Positions 36,547 to 46,128 of a stretch of DNA of 64,000 nucleotides are shown here, in pieces. The position numbers and the translations under genes were made by a program. The notes under the pieces were generated by a model that was not told the DNA's origin, made no database searches, and saw only the letters and a program-made list of their open reading frames with translations. Source of the DNA: Rhodospirillaceae bacterium (GTDB lineage Bacteria; Pseudomonadota; Alphaproteobacteria; Rhodospirillales; Rhodospirillaceae); contig JAQWQC010000027.1 in assembly GCA_029245025.1 (NCBI GenBank), positions 1 to 64,000 of the forward strand, read 5' to 3'. Numbering within the stretch: position 1 is the stretch's first letter; each line of letters starts with the position of its first letter.

Positions 36547-39177
36547 TCACGTATCGTTGTTCCACCATCCTTTGCGCGGCGAGCCCGTTGGCGTGTCGAC
36601 GGTTGAAGATAGGGGCTTAGTCGTTGTGGACTGAAGCCTGGGCGTTTCCTTTGGTTCACTGCTAGGTCGTTCCATGCTGGCAGGTGCCGATTCTTTGCTA
36701 CCGCCTCCTTCTTTTACTGAAGAACGAATTGCTTCTGCACCCTTTTTGAACACATTGAAGAATCCAGACTTAGACATTGGCGATGGGTCTGGAGCATCTG
36801 CGCTACTACTTTCGTCAGAACGTGTCGCGTTTGATGTATCTGAAGCGGAAGAGATAGGCCCATCACCCTCCTCGGTATTATTTGAATCTTGTTGGTTATC
36901 GATCTTAGCTGCCTGATCATCACTATGCTTTCGCCTTCTACGACCGCCTCGGCGTCCTCGACGACGCCCTTTACGCTGGGGTTCTTCGCCATCTTCTTGG
37001 TCTTTTTGGTCTGTGCCGTCCAAATTCTGGCTATCAGTGTTGCCGTAAATTTGTGAAGACGCGTTTTCGTTTCCTTCAGAGCCGCTTTCAATCTTAATGC
37101 TGACATCTTCACCTTCGGAGCGCTTTCTTCTTCTTTTTCTTCTACGGCGTTTTTTTTCACCTTCTTCGTTGGGGCCGTCTGGCTCATCTTCCAGTTCCGC
37201 GGTCTCCTCGCCCCGATCTTGCTCTACAGTTCTAGGATTTTCTACTTTCTTTTGCCCATCCACTTTCACGCGTTCCATACGAATATCAGGTGGGATCAAT
37301 TCGCTATCGCCCAGTATGAAGACATTCATATCGTATCGTTTCTGAATGTCTTCTAAGCCAGCCCGCTTGTAATTTAAAATGTAAAGTGCGACCTCAGTAT
37401 GGACCGATACAGTTAATTCAGCAGTTCTATGTCGCAGGCCTTCTTCCTCGATTGCTCGAAGAGTTTGCATTGACGTAGACTCAATAGATCGAACAATGCC
37501 CGTTCCCGTGCAAGCCGTGCAAACCGCGAAATTTGCCTCGAGAAGGCTCGGTCTTAGTCGTTGGCGAGAAAGTTCGAGTAATCCAAAATGACTGATGCGA
37601 CCAACTTGTATTCGCGCGCGGTCGCTCTTGAGCGCCTCTTTCAATCGCCGCTCAACCGCATGATTATTGCGAGCTTCGTCCATATCAATGAAGTCAATGA
37701 CGACCAAACCGGCAAGGTCCCGTAGTCGAAGTTGCCGAGCAATTTCGTCTGCAGCTTCGAGGTTAGTTTTCAGAGCCGTTCCTTCGATATGTCTTTCTTT
37801 AGTTGATTTTCCAGAGTTTACGTCAATGGCCACGAGAGCCTCGGTTTGTCCGAAAACAATCGACCCGCCCGACTTAAGTTGCGTTGTCGGGCTATTCATT
37901 GCGTCCAATTGACTTTCAATTTGATAGCGATGGAACAAGGGAATGGACTCATCCTTGTATCGCTGGACTTTCTTCGCGTGGCTCGGCGTTAGAGTTCTCA
38001 TAAACTCTTTAGCTGCTTTGTATCCGTTCTCTCCTTCGACGAGGATTTCTTCGATATCTTTCGTATAAACGTCTCGGATTGATCGTTTTATTAAGTTTGC
38101 TTCTTCGTGGATGAGGGCGGGTGCCCGTGACGCCATCGTAACTTGCCGGATTTGGTTCCACGTTCGCTGTAAGTACTCATAATCTCTCTTGATCTCCGCC
38201 TTACTTCGCTCTGCACCGGCGGTTCTAAGGATAACCGCCATGTGTTCTGAAATTTTTAGATCGGAGACAATCGATTTCAGTCTTCGTCTATCCTTCACAT
38301 TCGTGATTTTACGCGATACGCCGCCTCCCCGTGCGCTATTTGGCATGAGGACACAATACCGACCGGCCAGGGATAAGTATGTCGTTAGAGCTGCACCCTT
38401 GTTGCCGCGCTCTTCTTTAACGACCTGGATAAGTAAGATTTGCTTCCGTTTGATAACTTCTTGGATCTTGTATCTACGCGATGCGACGAACTTGCGTCGA
38501 TGTGCATTCAGATTTTCGTCAGTTTCATCTTCTCCACCAATCTCTTCAACACCAGTTCTGCCTTTTGGTGCCGGTTCACCAGCATCATCGCTATTAGTGT
38601 CTTCTGTTGAGTTCTCAGCTAAAGAGGTTTTGGCAGTGCTGCCCTGGGATACGGAGCGTGTTTCTATTGAATCTGGCGCGTCGGAGGACTTCGATGAGCC
38701 TTCCATCTCAAAGTCAGAATCCTCTGCCTTTACTGAAAGAGGAGGTTGGCTGGAAACCAAAGCAACGATCTGCTCTGGATTATCCTTGTGTTCTTCGGGA
38801 GGGTTTTCTGGATTGCTTTTGGCAGGCTGAGGTTCGTCAGGCGGCCCTGCTTGTCCTGGCGGCTCATCTTCGGCTTGCATTGAATCGTGATGCTCTTTCG
38901 CCTCTTCAATTAGGGCTTCGCGGTCCGCAACAGGAATTTGGTAATAGTCGGGATGTATTTCGCTAAATGCGAGGAAGCCGTGCCGGTTTCCTCCGTAATC
39001 AACGAAGGCCGCTTGTAGTGAAGGCTCAACACGAACAACTTTAGCGAGGTAAATGTTGCCTTTGTTCTCTTGTTTTGTAGATGTTTCTAGATCGAACCCT
39101 TCAAGGCGAGTTCCATCTATCACGACCACCCGGGTCTCCTCGGGGTGGTTCGTGTCCACCAGCATTCTCTTTACCAT
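36547..39177 (-). CDS. rne: Ribonuclease E
   Basis: RNase E starts decay of most mRNAs and matures rRNA and tRNA, anchoring the degradosome. The 876-residue product opens with an S1 domain (KGNIYLAKVVRVEPSLQAAF), interrupted by a long acidic, low-complexity insert at about residues 100-230 that is typical of alphaproteobacterial forms. The DNase I-like catalytic domain has AIDVNSGKST and LVVIDFIDMDE carrying the metal-binding aspartates, and the zinc-link is CTACTGTG. The C-terminal 250 residues are disordered with Arg-rich patches (KRRRRKRRRKRSEG; GRRRGRRGGRRRRK) likely to bind RNA. A structured leader lies upstream. Confidence 0.96.
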   Translation of the reverse strand: MVKRMLVDTNHPEETRVVVIDGTRLEGFDLETSTKQENKGNIYLAKVVRVEPSLQAAFVDYGGNRHGFLAFSEIHPDYYQIPVADREALIEEAKEHHDSMQAEDEPPGQAGPPDEPQPAKSNPENPPEEHKDNPEQIVALVSSQPPLSVKAEDSDFEMEGSSKSSDAPDSIETRSVSQGSTAKTSLAENSTEDTNSDDAGEPAPKGRTGVEEIGGEDETDENLNAHRRKFVASRRYKIQEVIKRKQILLIQVVKEERGNKGAALTTYLSLAGRYCVLMPNSARGGGVSRKITNVKDRRRLKSIVSDLKISEHMAVILRTAGAERSKAEIKRDYEYLQRTWNQIRQVTMASRAPALIHEEANLIKRSIRDVYTKDIEEILVEGENGYKAAKEFMRTLTPSHAKKVQRYKDESIPLFHRYQIESQLDAMNSPTTQLKSGGSIVFGQTEALVAIDVNSGKSTKERHIEGTALKTNLEAADEIARQLRLRDLAGLVVIDFIDMDEARNNHAVERRLKEALKSDRARIQVGRISHFGLLELSRQRLRPSLLEANFAVCTACTGTGIVRSIESTSMQTLRAIEEEGLRHRTAELTVSVHTEVALYILNYKRAGLEDIQKRYDMNVFILGDSELIPPDIRMERVKVDGQKKVENPRTVEQDRGEETAELEDEPDGPNEEGEKKRRRRKRRRKRSEGEDVSIKIESGSEGNENASSQIYGNTDSQNLDGTDQKDQEDGEEPQRKGRRRGRRGGRRRRKHSDDQAAKIDNQQDSNNTEEGDGPISSASDTSNATRSDESSSADAPDPSPMSKSGFFNVFKKGAEAIRSSVKEGGGSKESAPASMERPSSEPKETPRLQSTTTKPLSSTVDTPTGSPRKGWWNNDT

Positions 39178-39253
39178 ACTTAAAATAACTCCAATGGTCC
39201 GAGACGGTCAGCTCTGCGCGCAGGCGCCCGCCTCGAATTGATGACAAATTGGA

Positions 39254-39379
39254 GAACGTGTGAGTCCCGGCTGGCGACCGCGAGCGTTTCAGGCTCGTGT
39301 CGCGGGTAAAAGGACGACTTGATTCAAGATCTCGGGAAATCATAAGAAATAGACGGACCTCGGTAGGAGTCACACGTTC
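39254..39379 (-). promoter_or_regulatory. Candidate structured 5' leader of rne
   Basis: Between 77 and 202 bases upstream of the rne start, GAACGTGTGA (39254-39263) is perfectly complementary to TCACACGTTC (39370-39379), and after one mismatch the pairing continues for three more bases. This long-range helix encloses a CCGCGA/TCGCGG inverted repeat (39278-39305). E. coli rne autoregulates through hairpins in its long 5' UTR; a similar role here is inference. The helix length is well above what I would expect by chance in so short an interval. Confidence 0.45.
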
Positions 39380-39712
39380 CACCTTGAATTAAACTTTGAT
39401 CGCTGAATTTTCGTTGCCAAAGAAAACCAGCATATTCGAATGTTAGGGATTTATGTCTGATTTTGAACTTTACGTGTTCAGCACCCCTACACGCGCCCCA
39501 AACGAATACATGAGGTTTATTTCGGTGAGGTTAAACAAACGACCCAACTTGCTAAACTTAATGGCTTGGTCACGCGTTCACAATCTTTTCTTCTGCCGAC
39601 AGTGATTGGGTAGACTGCTATCGCCCAAAAACTATGGGAAAGCTGTACGGATTCAGCAAGATTCGCTATATTGTGATCAAATCGAGCCTATTCACACAAG
39701 ATATAGACCTAT
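39380..39712. other. Intergenic region between rne leader and amiC
   Basis: The 333 bases before amiC hold no open frame with recognisable similarity on either strand and no tRNA-like or repeat structure that I can see. Divergent promoters for rne and amiC must lie in this region, but I could not pick out convincing -35/-10 pairs. Confidence 0.4.
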
Positions 39713-41062
39713 ATGTCCGAATCATCGGCTGCCAATAACAAAAGAAATGAATGTGGTTCAGCGCCTTTGTCCGGTGTTTTGAATTCAAGTAGAAGGACGG
39801 TCCTTGGCCTACTGACGGGAATCGCTAGTGTCGCAATCGCACCGGACGTGTTGGCAGGTATCAGGTCAGCCCTTTCATTCCGCCTGCACGATCATGGAAC
39901 TCACACGCGCCTGGTATTGGAACTGACGGAAAGTGCTGATTTTAGAGTTTTTCAGCTAACTGACCCGTTTCGAACTGTAATAGACCTATCTGAAATTGCC
40001 TGGAATTTACCGGAGGTAGAAACAGTTTTCAGAGCTGGCGTTGTTAGAGACCTAAGGTATGGACTTTTCCAACCCGGGCAATCGCGTGTCGTCATCGATT
40101 TAGCTCAACCCGCAAATGTTGAACGTGCTTTCGTACTTGCTCCCACAGCTTCTACCCCGTGGCGGTTGGTCATTGATCTTAAGCCCGCATCTGAAGCAGC
40201 GTTTCTTGGTCAAATAGGCCCAGCAAATGGACGACAAGTTTTGAAGCCACAAGGACAAATAGATTCGACTGTGGAACCAACGGAAAATGTAAGTATGGCG
40301 AACGTGCAGCCAACAAATTCCGGTATTCCTTTGCCTGATAAAAAACCTGCCGTTCGTCGTGCAGATAGAAAACGTGTGATTGCCATTGATCCGGGGCATG
40401 GTGGTGTGGACCCGGGTGCGATTGGGGTTAGTGGTGTAAGAGAAAAAGATATTACCCTGGCTGCCGCGCGTCAGTTGAAAGAATCTTTAGAAAGAACAGG
40501 GCGCTACAAAGTTGTCTTGACCAGAACTCGTGACGTATCTCTAAGGCTGCGCCAGCGGATAACTATATCTCGCCGGGCCGCAGCAGACATTTTCATTTCA
40601 TTGCATGCGGATTCTGTCGGTCGACCAGATGTGAAGGGTCTGTCCGTTTATACTTTGTCAGAAACGGCATCTGATAGAGAGGCTGCAAAGCTAGCAGAAA
40701 AAGAAAATAAGGCAGACCTTATTATAGGAATGGACCTTACAAATGAATCCAGCGATGTCCGCAATATCTTGATAGACCTCGCGCAAAGGGAAAGCATGAA
40801 CCTGGCTGCTCATTTAGCTGCCAAGCTCATTTCACAGCTCAAGCGTGAAGTTACGTTGTTGCGAAATACGCATAGGTTTGCTGGGTTTGCTGTATTGAAA
40901 GCGCCAGACATGCCATCGGTACTTCTCGAAATGGGTTATCTCTCTAATCGTCAAGAAGAGAAGGCATTGAGGCAAAAGGGCTATCGCCAAAAGCTCGTTG
41001 TATCGATAACTCGCGCATTGGATAGTTATTTTGCAGATACAGATCTAACGAGCCGGATATAG
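39713..41062 (+). CDS. amiC: N-acetylmuramoyl-L-alanine amidase, AmiC type
   Basis: A periplasmic zinc amidase that cuts the peptide from peptidoglycan during cell separation. The N terminus has a twin-arginine signal, SSRRTVLGLLTGIASVAIA. An AMIN domain follows at about residues 50-150 (LRYGLFQPGQSRVVIDLAQP). The Amidase_3 domain starts near residue 222: IAIDPGHGGVDPGAIG (His ligand), VREKDITLA (Glu ligand), FISLHADS (His ligand) and VLLEMGYLSN (catalytic Glu). TAT export matches E. coli AmiA/AmiC. PBP1A follows after 133 bases. Confidence 0.95.
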   Translation: MSESSAANNKRNECGSAPLSGVLNSSRRTVLGLLTGIASVAIAPDVLAGIRSALSFRLHDHGTHTRLVLELTESADFRVFQLTDPFRTVIDLSEIAWNLPEVETVFRAGVVRDLRYGLFQPGQSRVVIDLAQPANVERAFVLAPTASTPWRLVIDLKPASEAAFLGQIGPANGRQVLKPQGQIDSTVEPTENVSMANVQPTNSGIPLPDKKPAVRRADRKRVIAIDPGHGGVDPGAIGVSGVREKDITLAAARQLKESLERTGRYKVVLTRTRDVSLRLRQRITISRRAAADIFISLHADSVGRPDVKGLSVYTLSETASDREAAKLAEKENKADLIIGMDLTNESSDVRNILIDLAQRESMNLAAHLAAKLISQLKREVTLLRNTHRFAGFAVLKAPDMPSVLLEMGYLSNRQEEKALRQKGYRQKLVVSITRALDSYFADTDLTSRI

Positions 41063-41195
41063 CAATGCCTTGATTTGGTTATGAAAAAGCCGTCTTTCTA
41101 CACTAGACTTATATTCAAGTTTAAGGTGAGAAATATCTGGTGTCTGATATATTCCGCGTCGATCTTCAAAATTAACGGTTCGATAGTCTAATCCC

Positions 41196-43625
41196 GTGAC
41201 TAGAATTCTTGCGACCTTATTTTGTTTAACTATGCTCGCAATTTTTGCGGCAGCGTCGATTCTTGTCTGGATTTTCTATGAATATGGGCGTGATCTTCCC
41301 GACTACCGTCAACTCGCAGATTATGAGCCTTCGGTCATGTCTCGTGTATACGCAGGAGATGGCCGGCTCATTGAAGAATATGCCATTGAAGGGCGGGTTT
41401 TCGTCCCATTCTCGGCAATTCCAAAAAACCTTATTAACGCGTTTTTGTCGGCTGAAGACAAGACATTCTATTCTCATCCTGGATTAGACTTTTTTGGCAT
41501 CGCTAGGGCCGTGCTGACCAACGTGGAGGCTCAGTTCAGTGATCGGCGAATGGTGGGCGCGTCGACCATTACTCAACAAGTGGCAAAGAACTTCCTGCTG
41601 ACCAATGAGTACAGTTTTGATCGCAAGGTTAAGGAGGCCATCTTAGCTCTAAGAATAGAGCAGGCTTTCGACAAAGATCAGATTCTCGAATTATATTTAA
41701 ATGAAATTTATTTTGGATTTGGTTCGTATGGCGTTTCTGCAGCTGCCGTAAATTATTTTAACAAGTCTTTGGATGAGTTGTCGCTTTCGGAAGTAGCATT
41801 TCTTGCTGGCCTACCAAAGGCGCCGAATAACTACCATCCAATTCGCCGATCTAAGGCTGCGCGAGAACGCCGCGACTATGTGCTGGCAAGAATGCTTGAT
41901 GATGGAAAAATTTCTGAGGCGCAAGCCCAGTCTGCCAGACAGGACGCCATTGTTGTTCGCCGTCGGAATGAGACAGAGTATGTCGCAGGTGGGGAGTATT
42001 TTGCCGAAGATGTTCGCCGCGAACTGCTTGATCAATTTGGATCCGATACTCTGTATCGAGGCGGCCTTGCCGTTCGCACATCGCTAGATCCTAACCTGCA
42101 ACAGATTGCTGACCGGGTGCTGCGAAGCGGCTTAATCGACTATGACAGAAGGCATGGTTGGAGAGGGCCGGTAACGCGCATTCCAGTTGGCGCTGGGTGG
42201 TCGGATAGATTATCTGCGATACAAAAGCCGCCAGCAGGTGCGGAATCTTGGCGACTTGCAGCCGTCCGAAGAATAACCGACGCCTCAGCGACTATCGTCT
42301 TTTCTAACGGTGAGTCAGGCAAAATTCCGCTCTCTGAAATTAAGTGGGCGCGCGCGTGGCAGCCTGAACAGAAACTTGGTCCTTCCGTGAAGCGTATAGG
42401 GCAGGTTCTTTTGGAAGGGGATGTAATATTTGTTGAGGCTGTAGAGGCGAGTGAGTCCGGAGAAAACTATCCAACGGGAACGTATGGGTTAAGGCAGGTA
42501 CCAGAAATTGAAGGTGCCCTCGTTGCGCTTAACCCTCATACAGGCCGTGTTCTGGCGATGACCGGTGGATTTTCTTACGAGAAATCTGAATTTAATCGCG
42601 CTACGCAGGCTAAGCGACAGCCAGGATCATCGTTCAAGCCATTCGTCTATCTAGCCGCGCTCGACAATGGCTACACACCGTCCACGCTTGTTCTAGATGC
42701 ACCTTTTGTGATCGACCAAGGGCCCGGTCTTCCGAAATGGAAGCCTAAGAATTACAGCGGAAGATACTATGGTGAGTCGACTCTACGTACTGGGATAGAA
42801 AAGTCGCAGAACTTAATGACGGTGCGGCTTGCTCAAGCAGTGGGTATGGAGAAGGTTGGTGCGTATGCCCGGCATTTTGGCCTTGTGGATGACCTACCCA
42901 CTAATCTTTCAGCAGCACTTGGATCGCAAGAAACTACGCTGATTGATGTTACAGCGGCATACGCAATGTTGGTCAATGGCGGAAAGAGGGTGTCGCCGAC
43001 GCTAATAGATAGAGTGCAGGATCGAAATGGCGCAACAATTGTTCGGACCGATAGGCGTGAATGTCTCATGTGTGGCCGAGTTCCTGTTGCTGATGGGGAG
43101 CCACCCTCCTTGCCAGACGAAAGGGAGCAATTGACCGACCCAGCAAGCGCATATCAGATGGTATCAATCCTTCAAGGTGCGGTTGAACGAGGTACCGGCC
43201 GTCGAGTGGCTGACGTAGGTAAACCATTAGCAGGCAAGACCGGTACGTCTAACGATAGTTTTGACACATGGTTTCTTGGGTTTTCCCCGGACCTTGCAGT
43301 AGGTGTTTTTGTCGGATTTGACGAGCCGCGTACCTTGGGGGCGAAAGAAACGGGCTCTACAGTTGCAGCGCCCGTGTTTCGGGACTTTATGTCTGCTGCT
43401 TTGGCTAATGAGCCAGCTACACCATTTAGAATACCTCAGGGAATAGTATTGGTTCGGGTTGATCCCGAGACAGGGCTAGTCGCCACACCCGGGTCTCGCA
43501 GGGCTATTCTTGAAGCCTTCAAGCCAGGCACTGCGCCAACACGCCGGACCGCCGCCGTGGGTGCCTCACCTGGCACTACTGGATTTACTTCATCCGACCA
43601 GCCGAGCGCTGGTGGGCTTTATTAG
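41196..43625 (+). CDS. mrcA: Penicillin-binding protein 1A (bifunctional)
   Basis: Class A PBP that polymerises glycan strands and cross-links peptides. GTG 41196 starts an 809-residue chain with a membrane anchor at about residues 5-27. The glycosyltransferase domain has SAEDKTFYSHPGLDFFGIAR with the catalytic Glu and GASTITQQVAKNFLL. The transpeptidase domain has GSSFKPFVYLAAL (SxxK, nucleophile Ser), EKSQNLMTVRL (SxN) and LAGKTGTSNDSFDTW (KTG). An OB-like insert separates the domains. A CxxC (CLMCGR) before the KTG box is a small oddity of unknown meaning. Confidence 0.96.
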   Translation: MTRILATLFCLTMLAIFAAASILVWIFYEYGRDLPDYRQLADYEPSVMSRVYAGDGRLIEEYAIEGRVFVPFSAIPKNLINAFLSAEDKTFYSHPGLDFFGIARAVLTNVEAQFSDRRMVGASTITQQVAKNFLLTNEYSFDRKVKEAILALRIEQAFDKDQILELYLNEIYFGFGSYGVSAAAVNYFNKSLDELSLSEVAFLAGLPKAPNNYHPIRRSKAARERRDYVLARMLDDGKISEAQAQSARQDAIVVRRRNETEYVAGGEYFAEDVRRELLDQFGSDTLYRGGLAVRTSLDPNLQQIADRVLRSGLIDYDRRHGWRGPVTRIPVGAGWSDRLSAIQKPPAGAESWRLAAVRRITDASATIVFSNGESGKIPLSEIKWARAWQPEQKLGPSVKRIGQVLLEGDVIFVEAVEASESGENYPTGTYGLRQVPEIEGALVALNPHTGRVLAMTGGFSYEKSEFNRATQAKRQPGSSFKPFVYLAALDNGYTPSTLVLDAPFVIDQGPGLPKWKPKNYSGRYYGESTLRTGIEKSQNLMTVRLAQAVGMEKVGAYARHFGLVDDLPTNLSAALGSQETTLIDVTAAYAMLVNGGKRVSPTLIDRVQDRNGATIVRTDRRECLMCGRVPVADGEPPSLPDEREQLTDPASAYQMVSILQGAVERGTGRRVADVGKPLAGKTGTSNDSFDTWFLGFSPDLAVGVFVGFDEPRTLGAKETGSTVAAPVFRDFMSAALANEPATPFRIPQGIVLVRVDPETGLVATPGSRRAILEAFKPGTAPTRRTAAVGASPGTTGFTSSDQPSAGGLY

Positions 43626-43633
43626 GACGTTTT

Positions 43634-44371
43634 ATGACGGCAACAAAAAAAGATTTTAAAGTTATTTACGACATGTTTTCTGCGCCGATTGCCAAAAAGT
43701 TAGATTGTGGCCGTATATGTGCTCCGCTTAATGATGGGGTTCCTGTCTGCTGCAGCACTGAGAACGCGATTCCGATTGTCGAGGACGAAGAGTGGAAACT
43801 CTTAAAATCCCGCACGGACCTATGGAGTATATTTAAGCCTTTCGACAAAGAATCAAAAAAGATTGTTAAAGAACTGCCTAAGTCGACATGTGCAGTCGAA
43901 TGCAAGGGCGTAGCTTTTTGTGAGCGCGAGAACAGATCCCTTGCCTGTCGGTCGTTTCCATTCTTTCCGTATTTTACGAAAGAGGGTGAGCTTATTGGTC
44001 TTGCATATTACTGGACATTTGAGGATCGATGCTGGGTCATTTCAAATGTGCAGGTGGCAGACAAAAAATTTGTCAAAGAGATGATTGAAGCTTACGAGTA
44101 TTTGTTCGATCACGATGAAGAGCAGTACGAGGCTTATTACGAAGAATCAGCAACAATGCGGCGGGTTTTTTCTAAGCGTAATGAGCCAATTCAGTTGATT
44201 GGTCGAGATATGCAGTATTTGCTTGTTCTGCCTAAGTCTGGAGGACGGGTGATCCCAACTAAGAAATCGGCATTCCTACCTACAAAACCGTTTAACTCTG
44301 ATAAAGCCTACAGAAAAGCCATTAAGGAAGCAGGTGGAGACCCAGCGGGCCATCACCTGCCTAAGAGATGA
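43634..44371 (+). CDS. YkgJ-like cysteine-cluster protein
   Basis: A 245-residue soluble protein rich in conserved cysteines: LDCGRICAPLNDGVPVCC in the first 45 residues, then STCAVECKGVAFCERENRSL with a following CRSFPFFPY, and DRCWV. This spacing resembles the YkgJ/Fli-like zinc- or iron-chelating cluster family, although this longer form has its own C-terminal half. The function is unknown to me. It starts 8 bases after mrcA and may be cotranscribed with it. Confidence 0.65.
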   Translation: MTATKKDFKVIYDMFSAPIAKKLDCGRICAPLNDGVPVCCSTENAIPIVEDEEWKLLKSRTDLWSIFKPFDKESKKIVKELPKSTCAVECKGVAFCERENRSLACRSFPFFPYFTKEGELIGLAYYWTFEDRCWVISNVQVADKKFVKEMIEAYEYLFDHDEEQYEAYYEESATMRRVFSKRNEPIQLIGRDMQYLLVLPKSGGRVIPTKKSAFLPTKPFNSDKAYRKAIKEAGGDPAGHHLPKR

Positions 44372-44466
44372 AATAGAATAGTCTTGCTGTGGCATTTGCA
44401 TGCAGTCAATAAAATGTCCTTTTAAATGTGAACAAGCAGTTACCTGCAACTTAGTAAAGAAAAGTC

Positions 44467-45592
44467 ATGCGAGCCGATATTGAATCTATGGTCTCCGAAA
44501 TAAAGCAGTCTATGTCACTGCTGAGGAGGCACCTTTGACTGGGATAATGCGCTTCTAAAATTGGAAGAGCTAAACGCTAAAGCGGAAGACCCTGACCTTT
44601 GGTCCGTTCAATCTGTCGCCCAAAAGGTTATGCGGGAACGAACTCAATTAGAGTCTGCGATCACACGGTACAGAGATCTCGAACAGGGTGTAGATGACGC
44701 TATAACGCTCGTCGAACTAGGCGAAATGGAAGGTGACGACGAATCCCAGAAAGAAGGGGAGAGTCTCCTTAATAACCTCAGACAAGAAGCGAGTAAATTA
44801 GAGCTAGAGAGCTTGCTTTCCGGAGAGGCTGATTCAAACGATTGCTACGTAGAAATTCATGCGGGAGCTGGCGGAACTGAAGCTCAGGATTGGGCGGAAA
44901 TGATAAGCCGTATGTACACGCGGTGGGCTGAGGCGCATGGCAACAAGGTTGAATTGATCGAAGAAAGTGTCGGTGAGGAAGCGGGTATCAAATCCGCAAC
45001 GTACCGGATAATGGGTCTAAACGCATATGGGTGGCTAAAGACGGAAAGTGGTGTGCATCGTCTTGTTAGAATTTCACCATATGATTCATCGTCACGGCGC
45101 CACACTAGTTTTGCTTCGGTGTGGGTGTTTCCTGTAATAGATGACACTATAGAGATCGACATTGATGAAAAAGAGTGCCGCATCGATACGTATCGATCAT
45201 CCGGTGCAGGCGGCCAACACGTTAACAAAACAGATAGTGCGGTTCGAATCACTCACAATCCTACGGGTATTGCTGTCCAATGCCAGAGTGAGCGCTCACA
45301 GCATCAGAATAGAGCTAAGTGTTGGGATATGCTGCGAGCACGTTTGTACGAGCTTGAGTTGCAGACTCGCGAAGCAAAAGCGCAAGCAACCGAAGAAGCA
45401 AAGTCAGATATCGGTTGGGGGCATCAAATTAGATCTTATGTCTTGCAGCCGTACCAGATGGTGAAAGACCTGCGCACAGAAGTTGAAACTTCAGATACTC
45501 AAGGAGTGCTGGATGGTGACCTTGACCAATTTATGTCTGCATCCTTGGCGGCTAGAGTTAAGGCAGATACGGATACTGCAGAAGCAGATTAA
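44467..45592 (+). CDS. prfB: Peptide chain release factor 2, with programmed +1 frameshift
   Basis: RF2 terminates translation at UGA and UAA. Translation starts at ATG 44467, runs 23 codons to a UGA at 44536-44538, and must shift +1 there to enter the long frame to 45592; the complete product is about 374 residues. The joined sequence crosses the shift as [12 protein letters not shown], as in other RF2s. The GGQ motif that triggers peptide release is [16 protein letters not shown]. The stop-codon recognition tripeptide reads SPY in [15 protein letters not shown], where E. coli has SPF. Confidence 0.96.
44524..44539 (+). promoter_or_regulatory. prfB programmed frameshift site
   Basis: AGGAGG (44524-44529), a Shine-Dalgarno-like stimulator, lies three bases before the slippery CTT TGA C (44533-44539). 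This is the classic RF2 autoregulation site: low RF2 lets the ribosome pause at UGA and slip +1. Spacing matches the E. coli AGGGGG-TAT-CTTTGA arrangement, so feedback control appears intact. Confidence 0.95.
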
Positions 45593-45626
45593 GCACGTAT
45601 TGTTGTCAGACGGATTTCTACAACGC

Positions 45627-46094
45627 TTATAGCTTTTTGGTTGCATCTAGGACGGCTTCAACATGGCCGGGCACTTTAACTTTGCGCCATTCCGCTCTGA
45701 CAATGCCTTTCTCGTCAATTAGGAAGGTCGATCGTTCAATCCCCATATATTTGCGACCGTACATATTCTTTTCTTTCCAAACACCATACGCCTCGCATGT
45801 CTCGCTTTCTTCATCAGATGCGAGTTCAAAATGCAAATCATATTTCGTTTTAAATTTCTCGTGCTTGGCAAGGCTGTCCTTAGAGACCCCAACTATTTCA
45901 GCATTAGCGGATAAAAACTCTGATCGTTTGTCACTAAATCCGCAGGCTTCTTTCGTGCAGCCAGGTGTGTCGTCTTTTGGATAGAAATATAAGACTACCT
46001 TCTTGCCTTTAAGTGACTTTAGCGAAAATATTTCTCCACCTGTCGCGGGTAAATTGAATGAGGGTGCCTTGCTTCCGATTACGATTTTTGCCAT
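45627..46094 (-). CDS. bcp: Thiol peroxidase Bcp (peroxiredoxin Q)
   Basis: Bcp reduces hydrogen and lipid peroxides using thioredoxin. The 155-residue protein has VVLYFYPKDDTPGCTKEACG with the peroxidatic cysteine and a second cysteine five residues on, as in two-cysteine BCP members. SFNLPATGGEIFSLKSLKGK at the start and RSTFLIDEKGIVRAEWRKV later are typical. It lies 34 bases after glnE start-to-stop on the same strand, convergent with prfB. Confidence 0.93.
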   Translation of the reverse strand: MAKIVIGSKAPSFNLPATGGEIFSLKSLKGKKVVLYFYPKDDTPGCTKEACGFSDKRSEFLSANAEIVGVSKDSLAKHEKFKTKYDLHFELASDEESETCEAYGVWKEKNMYGRKYMGIERSTFLIDEKGIVRAEWRKVKVPGHVEAVLDATKKL

Positions 46095-46128
46095 GTGCGC
46101 TCCGGTAAGATTGAATTTTTATCAAGGT

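Noticed and set aside
38189-38830. 213-codon open frame on the strand opposite rne
   Set aside because: It lies fully inside rne in antisense, is Ser/Arg-rich as expected from the opposite of an acidic/basic coding region, and matches nothing I recognise.
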